Positions 1-8,342 of a stretch of DNA of 64,000 bases are shown piece after piece. Position 1 is the stretch's first letter. The number at the start of each line of letters is the position of its first letter. The DNA comes from Pseudomonadota bacterium (GTDB taxonomy: Bacteria > Pseudomonadota > Alphaproteobacteria > Acetobacterales > Acetobacteraceae). The position numbers and the translations under genes are program-made. The notes below the pieces were generated by a model, which did no database searches, was not told the origin of the DNA, and saw only the letters and a program-made list of their open reading frames with translations. The stretch is from contig JAJZES010000041.1 in NCBI GenBank assembly GCA_021845985.1, forward strand, positions 1-64,000, read 5' to 3'.

Positions 1-270
1 CCCGTGGCAACGACAGCGGCGCGGCCCCGAGCGCTCAGCTCGCCGCCCGTGGCAACGACAGCGGCGCGGCCCCGAGCGCTCAGCTCGCCGCCCGTGGCAA
101 CGACAGCGGCGCGGCCCCGAGTGCTCAGCTCGCCGCCCGTGGCAACGACAGCGGCGCGGCCCCGAGTGCTCAGCTCGCCGCCCGTGGCAACGACAGCGGC
201 GCGGCCCCGAGCGCTCAGCTCGCCGCCCGTAGCAACGACAGCGGCGCGGCCCCGAGCGCTCAGCTCGCTG
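1..270 (+). repeat. 45-bp direct tandem repeat, six copies
   Basis: Six contiguous 45-bp units start at 1, 46, 91, 136, 181 and 226. They are nearly identical: units 3 and 4 share one silent change (AGC to AGT) and unit 6 has GGC to AGC (Gly to Ser). The period is a multiple of three, so the reading frame is kept and copy number can vary without frameshift. The array may continue to the left of the window. Confidence 0.9.
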
Positions 271-290
271 CCGCTGCGACCTGCGAATAA
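1..290 (+). CDS. C-terminal part of a repeat-containing protein (5' end outside window)
   Basis: Partial gene read in the frame whose first full codon is at 3; it ends with TAA at 288-290. It encodes six copies of the 15-residue unit RGNDSGAAPSAQLAA followed by the tail AATCE. I prefer this frame over the other open plus frame (codons from 4, running to 408) because its third codon positions are almost all G or C, as in the neighbouring genes, its composition is balanced (Gly, Asn, Asp, Ser, Ala, Gln), and it stops 25 bases before a good rho-independent terminator. The function is unknown. The composition suggests a flexible, soluble or exported tail. The nearly identical DNA units point to recent repeat expansion. 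Confidence 0.6.
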   Translation, partial: RGNDSGAAPSAQLAARGNDSGAAPSAQLAARGNDSGAAPSAQLAARGNDSGAAPSAQLAARGNDSGAAPSAQLAARSNDSGAAPSAQLAAAATCE

Positions 291-315
291 CCTCGGCAGG
301 TTGACGATCTGGAAG

Positions 316-344
316 CGCCGGGCAGTCTCACCGCCCGGCGTTTT
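316..344 (+). terminator. Rho-independent terminator of the repeat-protein gene
   Basis: An 8-bp GC stem, CGCCGGGC (316-323) and GCCCGGCG (333-340), encloses a 9-base loop and is followed by TTTT (341-344). The T run lies on the plus-strand side, so it terminates rightward transcription. It sits between two convergent genes, the repeat protein ending at 290 and pncB ending at 350. Confidence 0.7.
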
Positions 345-349
345 CATGT

Positions 350-1498
350 TCAGCCGCCGCGGCGGCGCTCGCCGTTGCGGCGCAGCAGGAACTCACGGCC
401 GACCTTGACCATCGGCACCCCGTCATATTCGACGATATCGGCGGTGGCGTAGCTCTCGCTCCACAGATCGGGCAGAAAGCTGCCGGTGCCGACGAGATCG
501 ATTGGCGCCCGTGCGTCGGCCATCACCCGGCATTTATCGACGTTGAAGCCGGAACTGACGACGATCCGCACCCGCGGAAACCCGGCCTCGTCGAGCGTCT
601 GGCGCATGCGCCAGACCGCGGCGGCCGAAACCCCGGTGCCGACCAAATAGCGCAACTCGGTCTCGCTGCGGTAGCGGCGGATGGCTCCAGGCGCGCGACG
701 CTCCAGCACCGCGTAGCTCTCGGCCGGGTCCAGCCCCTCCAGGAAGCGGCCGCCATGCGTGTCGAGTCGCACCGCCAGCGCGCCCGACGCGGCAAGGTCG
801 GGGAAATGACGACATACCGCCAGCGCGTCCGTCACCTCGCGGCCGAAATAATCGACCAGCACCGTCAGCCCCTCGTTGGGGAAACGGGCATGAAACATCT
901 CGGCGGCGCGCACCGTCGAGCCGGCATAGCCGATCAGCGCATGCGGCATGGTGCCGCGCCCGCCCGGCGCGCCGAACCAGTGGGCGGTGCCGTCATTGGC
1001 ATTGCCGACGAAGCCGCGCGCCCCCTCGCGCTGCGCCGCGGCGCTGCCGACGCTGGCGGCATAGGCCATCGTCTCCTGCATCTCGGCGCCGGCACAGTGG
1101 CGCGCCTCCATCGCCAGGAAGCCGACCTGCGGCAGGGCGAGGCACATCTGATAGGCATTATGCGCGGCGACGCAGGCCGGGCCGAGTTTCTGCAGCAGGA
1201 TGGTTTCGAGGTCGGCAAGCTGCACCAGGCTGCCCGACAGATAGATGATCGGCTCGCCGGCGCCGGTCCAACTGCCCTCGGCATGCACCACGTCGATGTC
1301 GAAGCCCGTGTTACGGGCGGCGGCGACGCGGCCGAGCCAGTCGAGCATCAGCCGCGGCGCCGAGATCACCGGGCGGCGGAGAAACACCGCATAGGTGACG
1401 CGGCGGTCGCCGAACTGCGCCACCACCTCGCGGGTGCGGTTGAAATAGACATCGGTGCGCGCGGCGATGTCGCGTGCGAGGTCGTCAGCGTCCGACAT
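350..1498 (-). CDS. pncB: Nicotinate phosphoribosyltransferase family protein
   Basis: 382 residues. The family joins nicotinate and PRPP to give nicotinate mononucleotide in NAD salvage, in the cytoplasm. Recognisable blocks are GRGTMPHALIGY (about 180-191), VRLDTHGG (243-250), SSGFNVDKC (315-323) and IDLVGTGSF (333-341), which build the PRPP and phosphate pocket of type II phosphoribosyltransferase barrels. The length matches the shorter NAPRTase subfamily rather than the longer enterobacterial type. ATG start. The stop codon of the upstream aroG-type gene lies one base before this start, so the two are very probably co-transcribed. Nicotinamide phosphoribosyltransferase is a less likely alternative. 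Confidence 0.85.
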   Translation of the reverse strand: MSDADDLARDIAARTDVYFNRTREVVAQFGDRRVTYAVFLRRPVISAPRLMLDWLGRVAAARNTGFDIDVVHAEGSWTGAGEPIIYLSGSLVQLADLETILLQKLGPACVAAHNAYQMCLALPQVGFLAMEARHCAGAEMQETMAYAASVGSAAAQREGARGFVGNANDGTAHWFGAPGGRGTMPHALIGYAGSTVRAAEMFHARFPNEGLTVLVDYFGREVTDALAVCRHFPDLAASGALAVRLDTHGGRFLEGLDPAESYAVLERRAPGAIRRYRSETELRYLVGTGVSAAAVWRMRQTLDEAGFPRVRIVVSSGFNVDKCRVMADARAPIDLVGTGSFLPDLWSESYATADIVEYDGVPMVKVGREFLLRRNGERRRGG

Positions 1499-1499
1499 G

Positions 1500-2888
1500 C
1501 TACTGCGCCGCCACGGCGGGACGCTCGACCACCGGCAGGCGCCGCGCCTTCAGCTCCGCGGCGACCAGAAACGCCAGTTCGAGCGACTGCTCGGCGTTCA
1601 GCCGCGGATCGCAGAACGTCTCGTAGCTGCGCGACAGATCGGCCTCGGTCAGCCGGTGGGCGCCGCCGACGCATTCCGTCACCTCGCGGCCGGTCATCTC
1701 GACATGCACCCCGCCCGCCCACACCCCCTCGGCCGCCACCGCGTCGAAGAAGCCGCGCACCTCGGCCAGGATGGCATCGAAGCTGCGCGTCTTCAGCCGC
1801 GCCGCGGTGGAGATGGTGTTGCCGTGCATCGGGTCGCACAGCCACACCACCCGCCGCCCGTCGCGCTGCACCGCACGCAGCAGCGGCGGCAGCAGGCGCG
1901 CCACCTTCTCGGCGCCCATGCGCGCGATCAGCGTCAGCCGCCCCGGCTCGTCGGCCGGGTTGAGCGCGTCGATCAGCCGCAGCAGATCGTCGGGCGCGGT
2001 GGTCGGGCCGACTTTCAGCCCGATCGGGTTCTTCACCCCGCGCAGGAACTCGACATGCGCCCCGTCGGCCTGGCGCGTGCGGTCGCCGATCCACAGGAAA
2101 TGCGCCGAGCAGGCATACCAGTCGCCGGAGGTCGAATCGACGCGGGTGAGCGCCTGCTCATAGGGCAGCAGTAACGCCTCATGGCTGGTGAAGAAATCGG
2201 TCTCGCGGATTTGCGGTGTGCTGGCGCTGGTCATGCCGCAGGCGGCCATGAAGCCGAGCGTCTCGTCGATCCGGTGGGCGAGATCGCGGTAGCGTTCGGC
2301 CATCGGCGAGCGGGCGACGAAGCCGAGATTCCAGCGATGCACCTCATGCAGATCGGCATAGCCGCCGGTGGCGAAGGCGCGCAGCAGGTTGAGCGTGCCG
2401 GCCGACTGGAAATAGGCCGCCTCCATGCGCGCCGGGTCGGGCACGCGGGCGGCGCGGGTGAACTCCGGCCCGTTGACGATGTCGCCGCGATAGCTCGGCA
2501 GCGTCTCGTCGCCGACGGTCTCGGTGTCGGAACTGCGCGGCTTGGCGAACTGCCCGGCCATGCGGCCCATCTTCACCACCGGGACGGAGGCGCCGAAGGT
2601 CAGCACCACGGCCATCTGCAGCAGCACCCGGAAGGTGTCGCGGATGATGTTGGCGGTGAAGTCGGAAAAACTCTCGGCGCAGTCGCCGCCCTGCAGCACG
2701 AAGGCGCGGCCGTCGGCGACCTGCGCCAGCGCCGCCTTCAGCCGCCGCGCCTCGCCGGCGAACACCAGCGGCGGATAGCCGCGCAGCTTGTCCTCGGCGG
2801 CGGTGAGTTTGGCCGGATCCGGGTAGGCCGGAACCTGCTGGATCGGGCGACCACGCCAGGAATCCGGGGTCCAGAGCTTGGTGAGCAT
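1500..2888 (-). CDS. aroG: 3-deoxy-7-phosphoheptulonate synthase, class II
   Basis: 462 residues, the usual length for type II (plant/mycobacterial-type) DAHP synthases. It condenses phosphoenolpyruvate and erythrose 4-phosphate, the first step of the shikimate pathway. Diagnostic motifs are an N-terminal [18 protein letters not shown] (66-74, with the metal-binding Cys), KPRSSDTE (near 118), DPMHGNT, and [17 protein letters not shown] near the C-terminus, which carry the metal and PEP ligands. ATG start. It lies one base upstream of the pncB-like gene on the same strand. The symbol follows common usage for type II enzymes; enzymes of this class are called aroG, aroF or aroH in different genomes. 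Confidence 0.93.
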   Translation of the reverse strand: MLTKLWTPDSWRGRPIQQVPAYPDPAKLTAAEDKLRGYPPLVFAGEARRLKAALAQVADGRAFVLQGGDCAESFSDFTANIIRDTFRVLLQMAVVLTFGASVPVVKMGRMAGQFAKPRSSDTETVGDETLPSYRGDIVNGPEFTRAARVPDPARMEAAYFQSAGTLNLLRAFATGGYADLHEVHRWNLGFVARSPMAERYRDLAHRIDETLGFMAACGMTSASTPQIRETDFFTSHEALLLPYEQALTRVDSTSGDWYACSAHFLWIGDRTRQADGAHVEFLRGVKNPIGLKVGPTTAPDDLLRLIDALNPADEPGRLTLIARMGAEKVARLLPPLLRAVQRDGRRVVWLCDPMHGNTISTAARLKTRSFDAILAEVRGFFDAVAAEGVWAGGVHVEMTGREVTECVGGAHRLTEADLSRSYETFCDPRLNAEQSLELAFLVAAELKARRLPVVERPAVAAQ

Positions 2889-3020
2889 TGGCTGGGTACT
2901 CGCGCGGCAGACGGGTGCGCCTTATCCCGCGATTTTGACAGGTTGGCTACACCCGCGGCGGAAGCGGCAGGCAATCAGCGCTCCCCGCCGGCGTCTTGCG
3001 CCTCCCCTGGCCCGGCCCGT

Positions 3021-3869
3021 TCAGGCGGCGGCGCGGCGCGCCGCCGCCGCGGTTACCGTGTTTTCCAGCAGACAGGCAATGGTCATCGGCCCGACGCCGC
3101 CGGGTACCGGGGTGATCGCCGCGGCGACGCGCGCCGCCTCGGCCCCGGCGACGTCGCCGACCAGCGCGCCGTCGGCCCGCCGGTTGATGCCGACATCAAT
3201 GACCACGGCGCCCGGCGCGATCCAGTCGCCGCGCACCATCTCCGGCCGGCCGACGGCGGCCACCAGCACCTCGGCCCGGCGACATTCGGCGGCCAGATCG
3301 GCGGTGCGCGAATGAGCGATGGTCACCGTCGCGTCGGCCGCGGTCAGCAGCGCCGCCATCGGCTTGCCGACGATGGCCGAGCGCCCCAACACCAGCGCCC
3401 GCACGCCGCGCAGCGGCGTACCGGACGCCGCCAGCAGCTTCATCACCCCGAGCGGCGTGCACGGCACCAGACTGGCGACACCGTCATGCAGCCGGCCGAC
3501 ATTGATCGGGTGAAAGCCGTCCACGTCCTTGGCCGGGTCGATCGCCTCGATCACCGCGCGGGCGCGGATCTGCGGCGGCAGCGGCAGTTGCACCAGGATG
3601 CCATCGACCGCCGCGTCGGCGTTCAGCCCGGCGATGACCGCCAGCACCGCGGCCTCCGTGGTTGCCGCCGGCAGCCGGATGGTGCGCGCGGCGATGCCGG
3701 CGGCGTTGGCGGCGCGGTCCTTGTTGCGGACATAGACGCTGCTCGCCGGGTCGTCGCCGACCAGCACCACGACGAGGCCGGGCGTATAGCCGAGGCCGGC
3801 AGTGCGGGCGGCAACGCTGGCGCGCAGCTCGGCGGCGACCTGTTTGCCGTCGATGATGCGCGCGCTCAC
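3021..3869 (-). CDS. folD: Bifunctional methylene-THF dehydrogenase / methenyl-THF cyclohydrolase
   Basis: 282 residues, full length. FolD interconverts 5,10-methylene-, methenyl- and 10-formyl-tetrahydrofolate with NADP. Visible signatures are YVRNK (46-50, with the catalytic Tyr and Lys), [10 protein letters not shown] (90-99), [11 protein letters not shown] (115-125, catalytic Asp), GRSAIVGKP (162-170, cofactor loop) and the C-terminal [10 protein letters not shown]. The start is a GTG that overlaps the yggT stop codon as GTGA, so the gene is translationally coupled to yggT. Confidence 0.95.
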   Translation of the reverse strand: MSARIIDGKQVAAELRASVAARTAGLGYTPGLVVVLVGDDPASSVYVRNKDRAANAAGIAARTIRLPAATTEAAVLAVIAGLNADAAVDGILVQLPLPPQIRARAVIEAIDPAKDVDGFHPINVGRLHDGVASLVPCTPLGVMKLLAASGTPLRGVRALVLGRSAIVGKPMAALLTAADATVTIAHSRTADLAAECRRAEVLVAAVGRPEMVRGDWIAPGAVVIDVGINRRADGALVGDVAGAEAARVAAAITPVPGGVGPMTIACLLENTVTAAAARRAAA

Positions 3870-4180
3870 CGCACCAGGCCCTGCAGATCCCCAAAGGCGA
3901 TGGCGCCATACAGCCGGCCGAGCAGCATCTGCGCCGCCGAGATCAGCAGGATCAGGATGATCGGGCTGATGTCGATGCCGCCGAAATTGGGCAGGAAATT
4001 GCGGATCGGCCGCAGCGCCGGCTCGGTCAGCCGGTACAGGAAGTCCCCGATCGTCCAGACCATGCGGTTGCGCGTGTCGAGCACGCCGAACGACGCCAGC
4101 ATGCTGAACACGGCGGCGAGGATCACCGCCCAGCGATAGAGGTTGAGCAATTCGCTGGCGAACCAGAAAATGATGTACAC
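3866..4180 (-). CDS. yggT: YggT family integral membrane protein
   Basis: 104 residues with two hydrophobic helices (about 3-30 and 70-90) separated by the family signature with [14 protein letters not shown] and GIDISPI. YggT/CCB3-type proteins are small inner-membrane proteins; in other bacteria they have been linked to osmotic tolerance and to membrane or division functions, but the molecular role is not settled. GTG start with a purine-rich GGAGAGAG about eight bases upstream. The stop codon overlaps the folD start by four bases, giving a two-gene operon. Confidence 0.85.
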   Translation of the reverse strand: MYIIFWFASELLNLYRWAVILAAVFSMLASFGVLDTRNRMVWTIGDFLYRLTEPALRPIRNFLPNFGGIDISPIILILLISAAQMLLGRLYGAIAFGDLQGLVR

Positions 4181-4250
4181 GCTAGGGCTCTCTCCGCGGC
4201 GGGCGGACCCTACAGGGCGGCAAATCGGATCGCAACCGGTGAGGCCACGC

Positions 4251-4278
4251 TTGACTCGGCCGACGCCGCTGGTAAACG
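4251..4278 (+). promoter_or_regulatory. Putative promoter of tRNA-Ala
   Basis: TTGACT (4251-4256) is separated by 16 bases from TAAACG (4273-4278), placing transcription start near 4285, about a dozen bases before the tRNA. The -35 element is good and the -10 is weak. This is a sequence match only. Confidence 0.4.
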
Positions 4279-4296
4279 TCCGGCCCCGCGAGGGAC

Positions 4297-4372
4297 GGGG
4301 CTGTAGCTCAGCTGGGAGAGCGCCTCGTTCGCAATGAGGAGGTCAGGGGTTCGATCCCCCTCAGCTCCACCA
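4297..4372 (+). tRNA. tRNA-Ala(CGC)
   Basis: A 76-nt cloverleaf. The acceptor arms GGGGCTG and CAGCTCC include the G3-U70 wobble pair that identifies alanine tRNAs. The anticodon loop TTCGCAA gives anticodon CGC, reading the GCG codon. The T arm is AGGGG TTCGATC CCCCT. The discriminator is A and the terminal CCA is encoded. It stands alone. The region downstream contains broken genes, so the locus may have been a target for past insertion and deletion. Confidence 0.97.
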
Positions 4373-4516
4373 TCGTCCCTCTGCGTCACTCCAGATCAAG
4401 CTGCTGCCTGCGGCGAATGACCGGCGAACAGACCGGGGCGTCGGGCACGATGCGGCCATTCTCCCCCATTGATCCTTGCGATTGAACGGGATCGTCGCCC
4501 GCGTGCCAATCTGCGG

Positions 4517-4756
4517 CAGGACCAGCAGGTCGGCCCGGTCCATCGGCGCCAGTTCGTCGGTGACGATCGCCGGCGGGGTCGCGGTCTCGGTCGCGTGCCG
4601 CTGTTCCCCCTGGGCGTCGAAACGGGCGGGGTCGGCACGATCGGCAAAATGCTCGGGCCGCTCGCAGGGGTCGAAGCCGAGCGCAGACAGGTCGGCGACG
4701 CAGACCGTCCAGCCGGCCGCGGCGAGTGCTGCGGCCCAGGCCGAGGGAGGTGTCAT
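4517..4756 (-). pseudogene. Remnant of a flavodoxin-fold NAD(P)H:quinone oxidoreductase
   Basis: Residues about 7-80 of this open frame, from AWAAALAAAGWTV through SALGFDP and EQRHATET to RADLLVL, read like the middle of the NQO/MdaB-type NAD(P)H quinone oxidoreductases. The N-terminal FMN-phosphate loop (normally a HPEPxS-type motif) is missing upstream. Similarity ends abruptly where the family continues with its QFPLWW segment. The fragment is therefore truncated on both sides and cannot make an active enzyme. It lies antisense, about 145 bases beyond the tRNA. The stretches on either side (4373-4516 and 4757-4890) show nothing else I can assign. Confidence 0.6.
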
Positions 4757-4890
4757 TCGGCGGTGTCAGGCGGTTGGCCGAAAATCGCCGACTTCGTGCC
4801 GGCGCGCCTTGTTGGTGCCAAATGCGACCGGGTTTGCGCCTGGCGAATCGGTGGCGCAATCTGTCCACAGCAGCGCAATTGGAGGGGGCG

Positions 4891-5523
4891 ATGTCCAGGG
4901 AACTCGATTTCTTTTTCTTTTTCGGCAGCGGCTACGCCTATCTCTCGGTGATGCGGATCGAGGCATTGGCGGCAAGAGCCGGCGTTACCGTGAACTGGCG
5001 CCCGTTCAGCGTCCGTGAACTGGTCAATGAGCAAGGCAACAACTTTCGCAACGTCGCGCCGCGCATGGCCTATCTCTGGCGCGACATCGAGCGGCGGGCG
5101 GCGCAGCACGGGGTGCCGTTCGTGCGCAAGCCCGTCTGGCCGACCGATCTCGATCAGCTCGCCAACCGCGTCGGCGTGCTCGCCGCGACCGAGGGCTGGT
5201 GTCCCGAATACAGCCGGGCGAGCTTCCGTTCGTGGTATCTGGGCGGCGAACCGCTCGGCGAGATTGCGCCTCTGTCTGCCGTGCTGCGCCAGATCGGCCG
5301 AGATCCTGACAGCGTGATCGCCCGCGCGAACAGCGCCGCCATCCGCGCCCGCTACGACGCCGAGACCGATGCGGCCCGCCAACTCGGCGCCTTTGGATCG
5401 CCGACGTTCACCGTCGGGGGCGAGATATTTTGGGGCGACGACCGACTGTCAGAAGCCCTGGCCTGGGCCACGGACACGCACCCCGCACAGCACGTCGGCC
5501 CCGCCAATCTTGCCGTGTCATAG
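4891..5523 (+). CDS. DsbA-family / 2-hydroxychromene-2-carboxylate isomerase-like protein
   Basis: 210 residues of the GST-kappa/DsbA-like thioredoxin fold. The N-terminus FFFFFGSGYAYLS corresponds to the family's first strand and active-site Ser loop, and the C-terminal part has LGAFGSPTFTVGGEIFWGDDRL, the cis-Pro and substrate region typical of 2-hydroxychromene-2-carboxylate isomerases (NahD) and related glutathione-dependent isomerases. I chose the ATG at 4891 because it follows a strong GGAGGGGG and matches the family N-terminus; longer frames upstream have no such support. No CXXC is present, so it is not a disulfide oxidoreductase. No aromatic ring-cleavage genes adjoin it, so the substrate is unknown. 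Confidence 0.8.
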   Translation: MSRELDFFFFFGSGYAYLSVMRIEALAARAGVTVNWRPFSVRELVNEQGNNFRNVAPRMAYLWRDIERRAAQHGVPFVRKPVWPTDLDQLANRVGVLAATEGWCPEYSRASFRSWYLGGEPLGEIAPLSAVLRQIGRDPDSVIARANSAAIRARYDAETDAARQLGAFGSPTFTVGGEIFWGDDRLSEALAWATDTHPAQHVGPANLAVS

Positions 5524-5580
5524 GTTTTTGCGGCGGTCGATGGGCGGCAGGGATTTCACGCGCCTGAACGCCAGTGCAAC

Positions 5581-5809
5581 CTGCCGGCGCAGCGCCTCGG
5601 CGCCGTGCGCGTCGCTCAGTTCAACATGCGCGAACCCGCCGCGTCCGCGATCAAACACGTTGTGCATGCGCCAGTCGGCGCCGGTGCTGCCCGACTGACT
5701 GACGCAACTGCCCTCGGCGAGGCGCCGGATGCGGCCGGATTGCCTGGCTCTCAAGCACCAGGCGATCAAGATCCAGACGCGCCAGCAGATCGGAGAACTG
5801 GTCGGTCAG
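5581..5809 (-). mobile_element. Remnant of an IS4-family transposase
   Basis: Two pieces in different frames, together far shorter than a transposase. The piece at 5581-5721 translates to a segment with GSCVSQSGSTGADWRMH and GRGGFAHVELSDAHGAEAL, resembling the first catalytic-Asp region of IS4-type transposases. The piece at 5732-5809 translates to LTDQFSDLLARLDLDRL, which resembles their N-terminal region. The roughly 60 residues normally between them are gone and the DDE core downstream is absent. No terminal inverted repeats are recognisable. The rest of 5524-5910 shows no other gene. The assignment rests on remembered family motifs. Confidence 0.5.
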
Positions 5810-5910
5810 GACAGATGCGGCGTCGTGCAGCTACCTCTGGAAGCAGACCGAGTCGTGTCGGGTCGAGACCTGTTTTGGCGCGCATGCCCCGCCGCCACGC
5901 CGCCGCCCGG

Positions 5911-6615
5911 TCAGCCGAGATAGGCCTCGCGCACGCGCGGATCGTCGGTCAGCGCCGCCGCCGCGTCCTCCAGCACGATGCGGCCCTGTTCCAGCACATA
6001 GCCGCGCCCGGCAACGGCCAGCGCCAGGGCGGTGTTCTGCTCGACCAGCAGCATTGTCATGCCGTCGCGGCGGATGTCGTCGAGCCGCGCGTACACCTCC
6101 TCGGCGATCAGCGGCGCCAGGCCGAGCGAGGGTTCATCGAGCAGCAGCACCCGCGGACGCGCCATCAGCGCCCGCCCGACCGCCAACATCTGCTGCTCGC
6201 CGCCCGACAGCGTCCAGCCATATTGCCGCTGCCGTTCGCCCAGCCGGGGGAACAGCGCCACCACCCGGTCCAGTTCGGCGGAAACCGACTGCCCCGCCCG
6301 CCGCCAGCCGGCGGTGGCCACCGTCAGGTTCTCGCGCACCGTCAGGCCGGGAAAGATCCGCCGCCGCTCCGGCACATGCGCCAGCCCGAGCCGCGCCCGC
6401 CGGTCGGGCGCCAGCGCGTCGATCGTCTGCCCGTCGAGCCGCACCGTGCCGCCCCGCATCCGCACCAGCCCCGACAGCGCCCGCAGCAGCGTCGTCTTGC
6501 CGGCACCGTTGGCGCCGAGCAGCGCCACGCACTCGCCCCGCCCGACCGTCAGGCTGACGCCGCGCAGCGCCGCCACCGGGCCGTACGACACCGCCAGATC
6601 ATCACACGCGAGCAT
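5911..6615 (-). CDS. livF: Branched-chain amino acid-type ABC transporter ATPase (LivF-like)
   Basis: 234 residues. Walker A is GANGAGKT (34-41), the signature is LSGGEQQM, and Walker B is VLLLDEPSLGLAP. Together with the LivG-like partner it energises uptake through the permeases encoded upstream. I chose the internal ATG at 6615, which gives the usual LivF N-terminus MLACDDLAVSYG; a longer frame adds 12 unlikely residues. It overlaps the livG-like gene by 14 bases and is the last gene of the catabolic operon. Liv-type ATPases serve many hydrophobic or aromatic carboxylates, so the amino-acid name is only a family label. Confidence 0.92.
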   Translation of the reverse strand: MLACDDLAVSYGPVAALRGVSLTVGRGECVALLGANGAGKTTLLRALSGLVRMRGGTVRLDGQTIDALAPDRRARLGLAHVPERRRIFPGLTVRENLTVATAGWRRAGQSVSAELDRVVALFPRLGERQRQYGWTLSGGEQQMLAVGRALMARPRVLLLDEPSLGLAPLIAEEVYARLDDIRRDGMTMLLVEQNTALALAVAGRGYVLEQGRIVLEDAAAALTDDPRVREAYLG

Positions 6616-7393
6616 CGGCCGCCCGGCGCCCGAGATAGGCTTCCACCACACGCGGATCGTCGCGCACCGCCTGCGGCGTGCCGGAGGCGATGCGGCGGCC
6701 GAAATTCAGCACCGTGATGTGGTCGGCAAGGCGCATCACCAGCCCCATGTTGTGCTCGATCAACAGCACCGACAGCCCGTCCTGGCGCAACTGCAGGATC
6801 AGCCGCCCCAGCTCCGCCACCTCGGCCGCATTCAGCCCGGCGGCGGGTTCGTCGAGCAGCAGCAGCTTCGGCCGCGAGATCAGCGCACGCGCAATCTCCA
6901 GCCGCCGCTGGCTGCCATAGGGCAGCGTGCCGACCTCGCGCGCCGCATCCTGCGCCATGCCGAGCCGGCCGAGCAGCCCGCCGGCATGCGCCACCAGCGC
7001 CGCCTCCTCGGCACGAAACCCCGGCAGCCGCAGCAGCGATGCGGCAAGCCCGGCGCGCAGCCGCGAATCGGCGCCGACCAGCACGTTCTCCAGCACCGAC
7101 AGCCGGGCGAACAGCCGCCCGTTCTGGAAGGTGCGCACCATGCCGGCGCGGGCCACGACATGCGCCGCCTTGCCGGCCAGTTCGACGCCGTCGAGACGGA
7201 TGCTGCCGGCGCTCGGCCGCAGCGCGCCGGTCAGCAGATTGATCGTCGTGCTCTTGCCGGCGCCGTTCGGGCCGATCAGCGCCAGAATGCCGCCGCGCGG
7301 CACATCGAGATCGAGCCCATCGACCGCGCGCAGCCCGCCGAAATGGCAGCACAATCCGCGCACGCTGAGGATCGCCGGCGATGCCTCAGACAT
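6602..7393 (-). CDS. livG: Branched-chain amino acid-type ABC transporter ATPase (LivG-like)
   Basis: 263 residues. Walker A is GPNGAGKS (41-48), the signature region reads LPYGSQRRLEIARAL with the shortened loop typical of LivG, and Walker B is LLLLDEPAAGLN. It pairs with the LivF-like ATPase on the cytoplasmic face. The start overlaps the end of the livM-like permease gene by eight bases. Confidence 0.92.
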   Translation of the reverse strand: MSEASPAILSVRGLCCHFGGLRAVDGLDLDVPRGGILALIGPNGAGKSTTINLLTGALRPSAGSIRLDGVELAGKAAHVVARAGMVRTFQNGRLFARLSVLENVLVGADSRLRAGLAASLLRLPGFRAEEAALVAHAGGLLGRLGMAQDAAREVGTLPYGSQRRLEIARALISRPKLLLLDEPAAGLNAAEVAELGRLILQLRQDGLSVLLIEHNMGLVMRLADHITVLNFGRRIASGTPQAVRDDPRVVEAYLGRRAADARV

Positions 7394-8333
7394 GGCGCGG
7401 CCGGCGCAGCCGGGCGAGCGCCCCGACCAGTCCCTGCGGCATCAGCACCAGCACCAGCAGCACCAGCACGCCGAACACCGAAAGATACGCCGCGCCGACG
7501 AAGCGCAGCCATTCCGGGGCGAAACTCACGATCACCGCCCCCGCCACCGCACCCGGCAACGACGCCTCGCCGCCGACAATCAGCATCACCAGCAGCGTGA
7601 TCGAATGCACCACGTCGAAATCGCCCGGCACCACGAAGCTGGCATAGGGGGCATACAGCGCCCCGCTCAGCCCGCCCAGCACCGCGGCCAGGACGAAGGC
7701 CAGCAGACGGACGCGAAACACCGGCACGCCGGCCGCCGCCGCCGCCAGTTCGTCGTCGCGCACCGCGATCATCGCCCGCCCGAAGCGCGAGCCGCGCAGC
7801 GCCGCGCCGAGCAGCAGCACGCCGAGCAGCACGGCGGCGGCGAACCAGTAGAAGGCGCGGTCCGAACCGATGCCGCCAATCCCCGGCACGCCGCCGAGCC
7901 CGTCATCGCCGCCGGTCAGCGCGGTCCAGTTCTTGGCGATGACGACCAGCGTTTCGTTGAACCCGACGGTCGCCAGCGCCAGATAATGGCCGCGCAGGCG
8001 CAGCAGCGGCGCGCCGATCAGCAGCGCGACGCCGCCGGCCAGCAGCATCGCCACCGGCGCCGCCGTCCAGACCGGCCACTGTGCCCGCGTGGTCAGCACG
8101 GCGACGCCATAGGCGCCGATGCCGACGAACCCCGCCTGGCCGAGATGCACCAGCCCGGCATAGCCGAAGGCGAACACCAGCCCGACCACGGCGACCGCGG
8201 CGATCAGCGCCAGATCGAGCAGACGCAGCGCATAGCCCGACAGCAGCAGCGGCGGCAGCACGCCGAGCAGCAGCACCGCCGCCGCCACGGCCGGTGCCGT
8301 TCGCCCTGTCGCCAGCCTAGACATCGCGGCCAC
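7386..8333 (-). CDS. livM: Branched-chain amino acid-type ABC transporter permease (LivM-like)
   Basis: About 315 residues with many hydrophobic helices and the LivM motifs GYAGLVHLGQAGFVGIGAYG and RLRGHYLALATVGFNE. It forms the membrane channel with the LivH-like protein. The start taken is a GTG; an ATG three codons later is an equally good choice. The predicted C-terminus is basic. It lies nine bases downstream of the livH-like gene. Confidence 0.9.
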   Translation of the reverse strand: MAAMSRLATGRTAPAVAAAVLLLGVLPPLLLSGYALRLLDLALIAAVAVVGLVFAFGYAGLVHLGQAGFVGIGAYGVAVLTTRAQWPVWTAAPVAMLLAGGVALLIGAPLLRLRGHYLALATVGFNETLVVIAKNWTALTGGDDGLGGVPGIGGIGSDRAFYWFAAAVLLGVLLLGAALRGSRFGRAMIAVRDDELAAAAAGVPVFRVRLLAFVLAAVLGGLSGALYAPYASFVVPGDFDVVHSITLLVMLIVGGEASLPGAVAGAVIVSFAPEWLRFVGAAYLSVFGVLVLLVLVLMPQGLVGALARLRRPRHV

Positions 8334-8342
8334 CGCGCGGCG

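Noticed and set aside
1-270. CRISPR array
   Set aside because: The 45-bp units are contiguous with no spacers and keep a reading frame.
4-408. Plus-strand open frame through the 45-bp repeats (ATTAARPRALSSPPV units)
   Set aside because: Its codon third positions are not GC-biased, it runs through the terminator, and a second open frame over the same repeats ends before that terminator.
755-1963. Long plus-strand open frames opposite pncB, aroG and other genes
   Set aside because: They are mirror frames typical of GC-rich DNA, rich in Arg/His/Gln, without motifs or ribosome sites; the opposite strand carries clear families.
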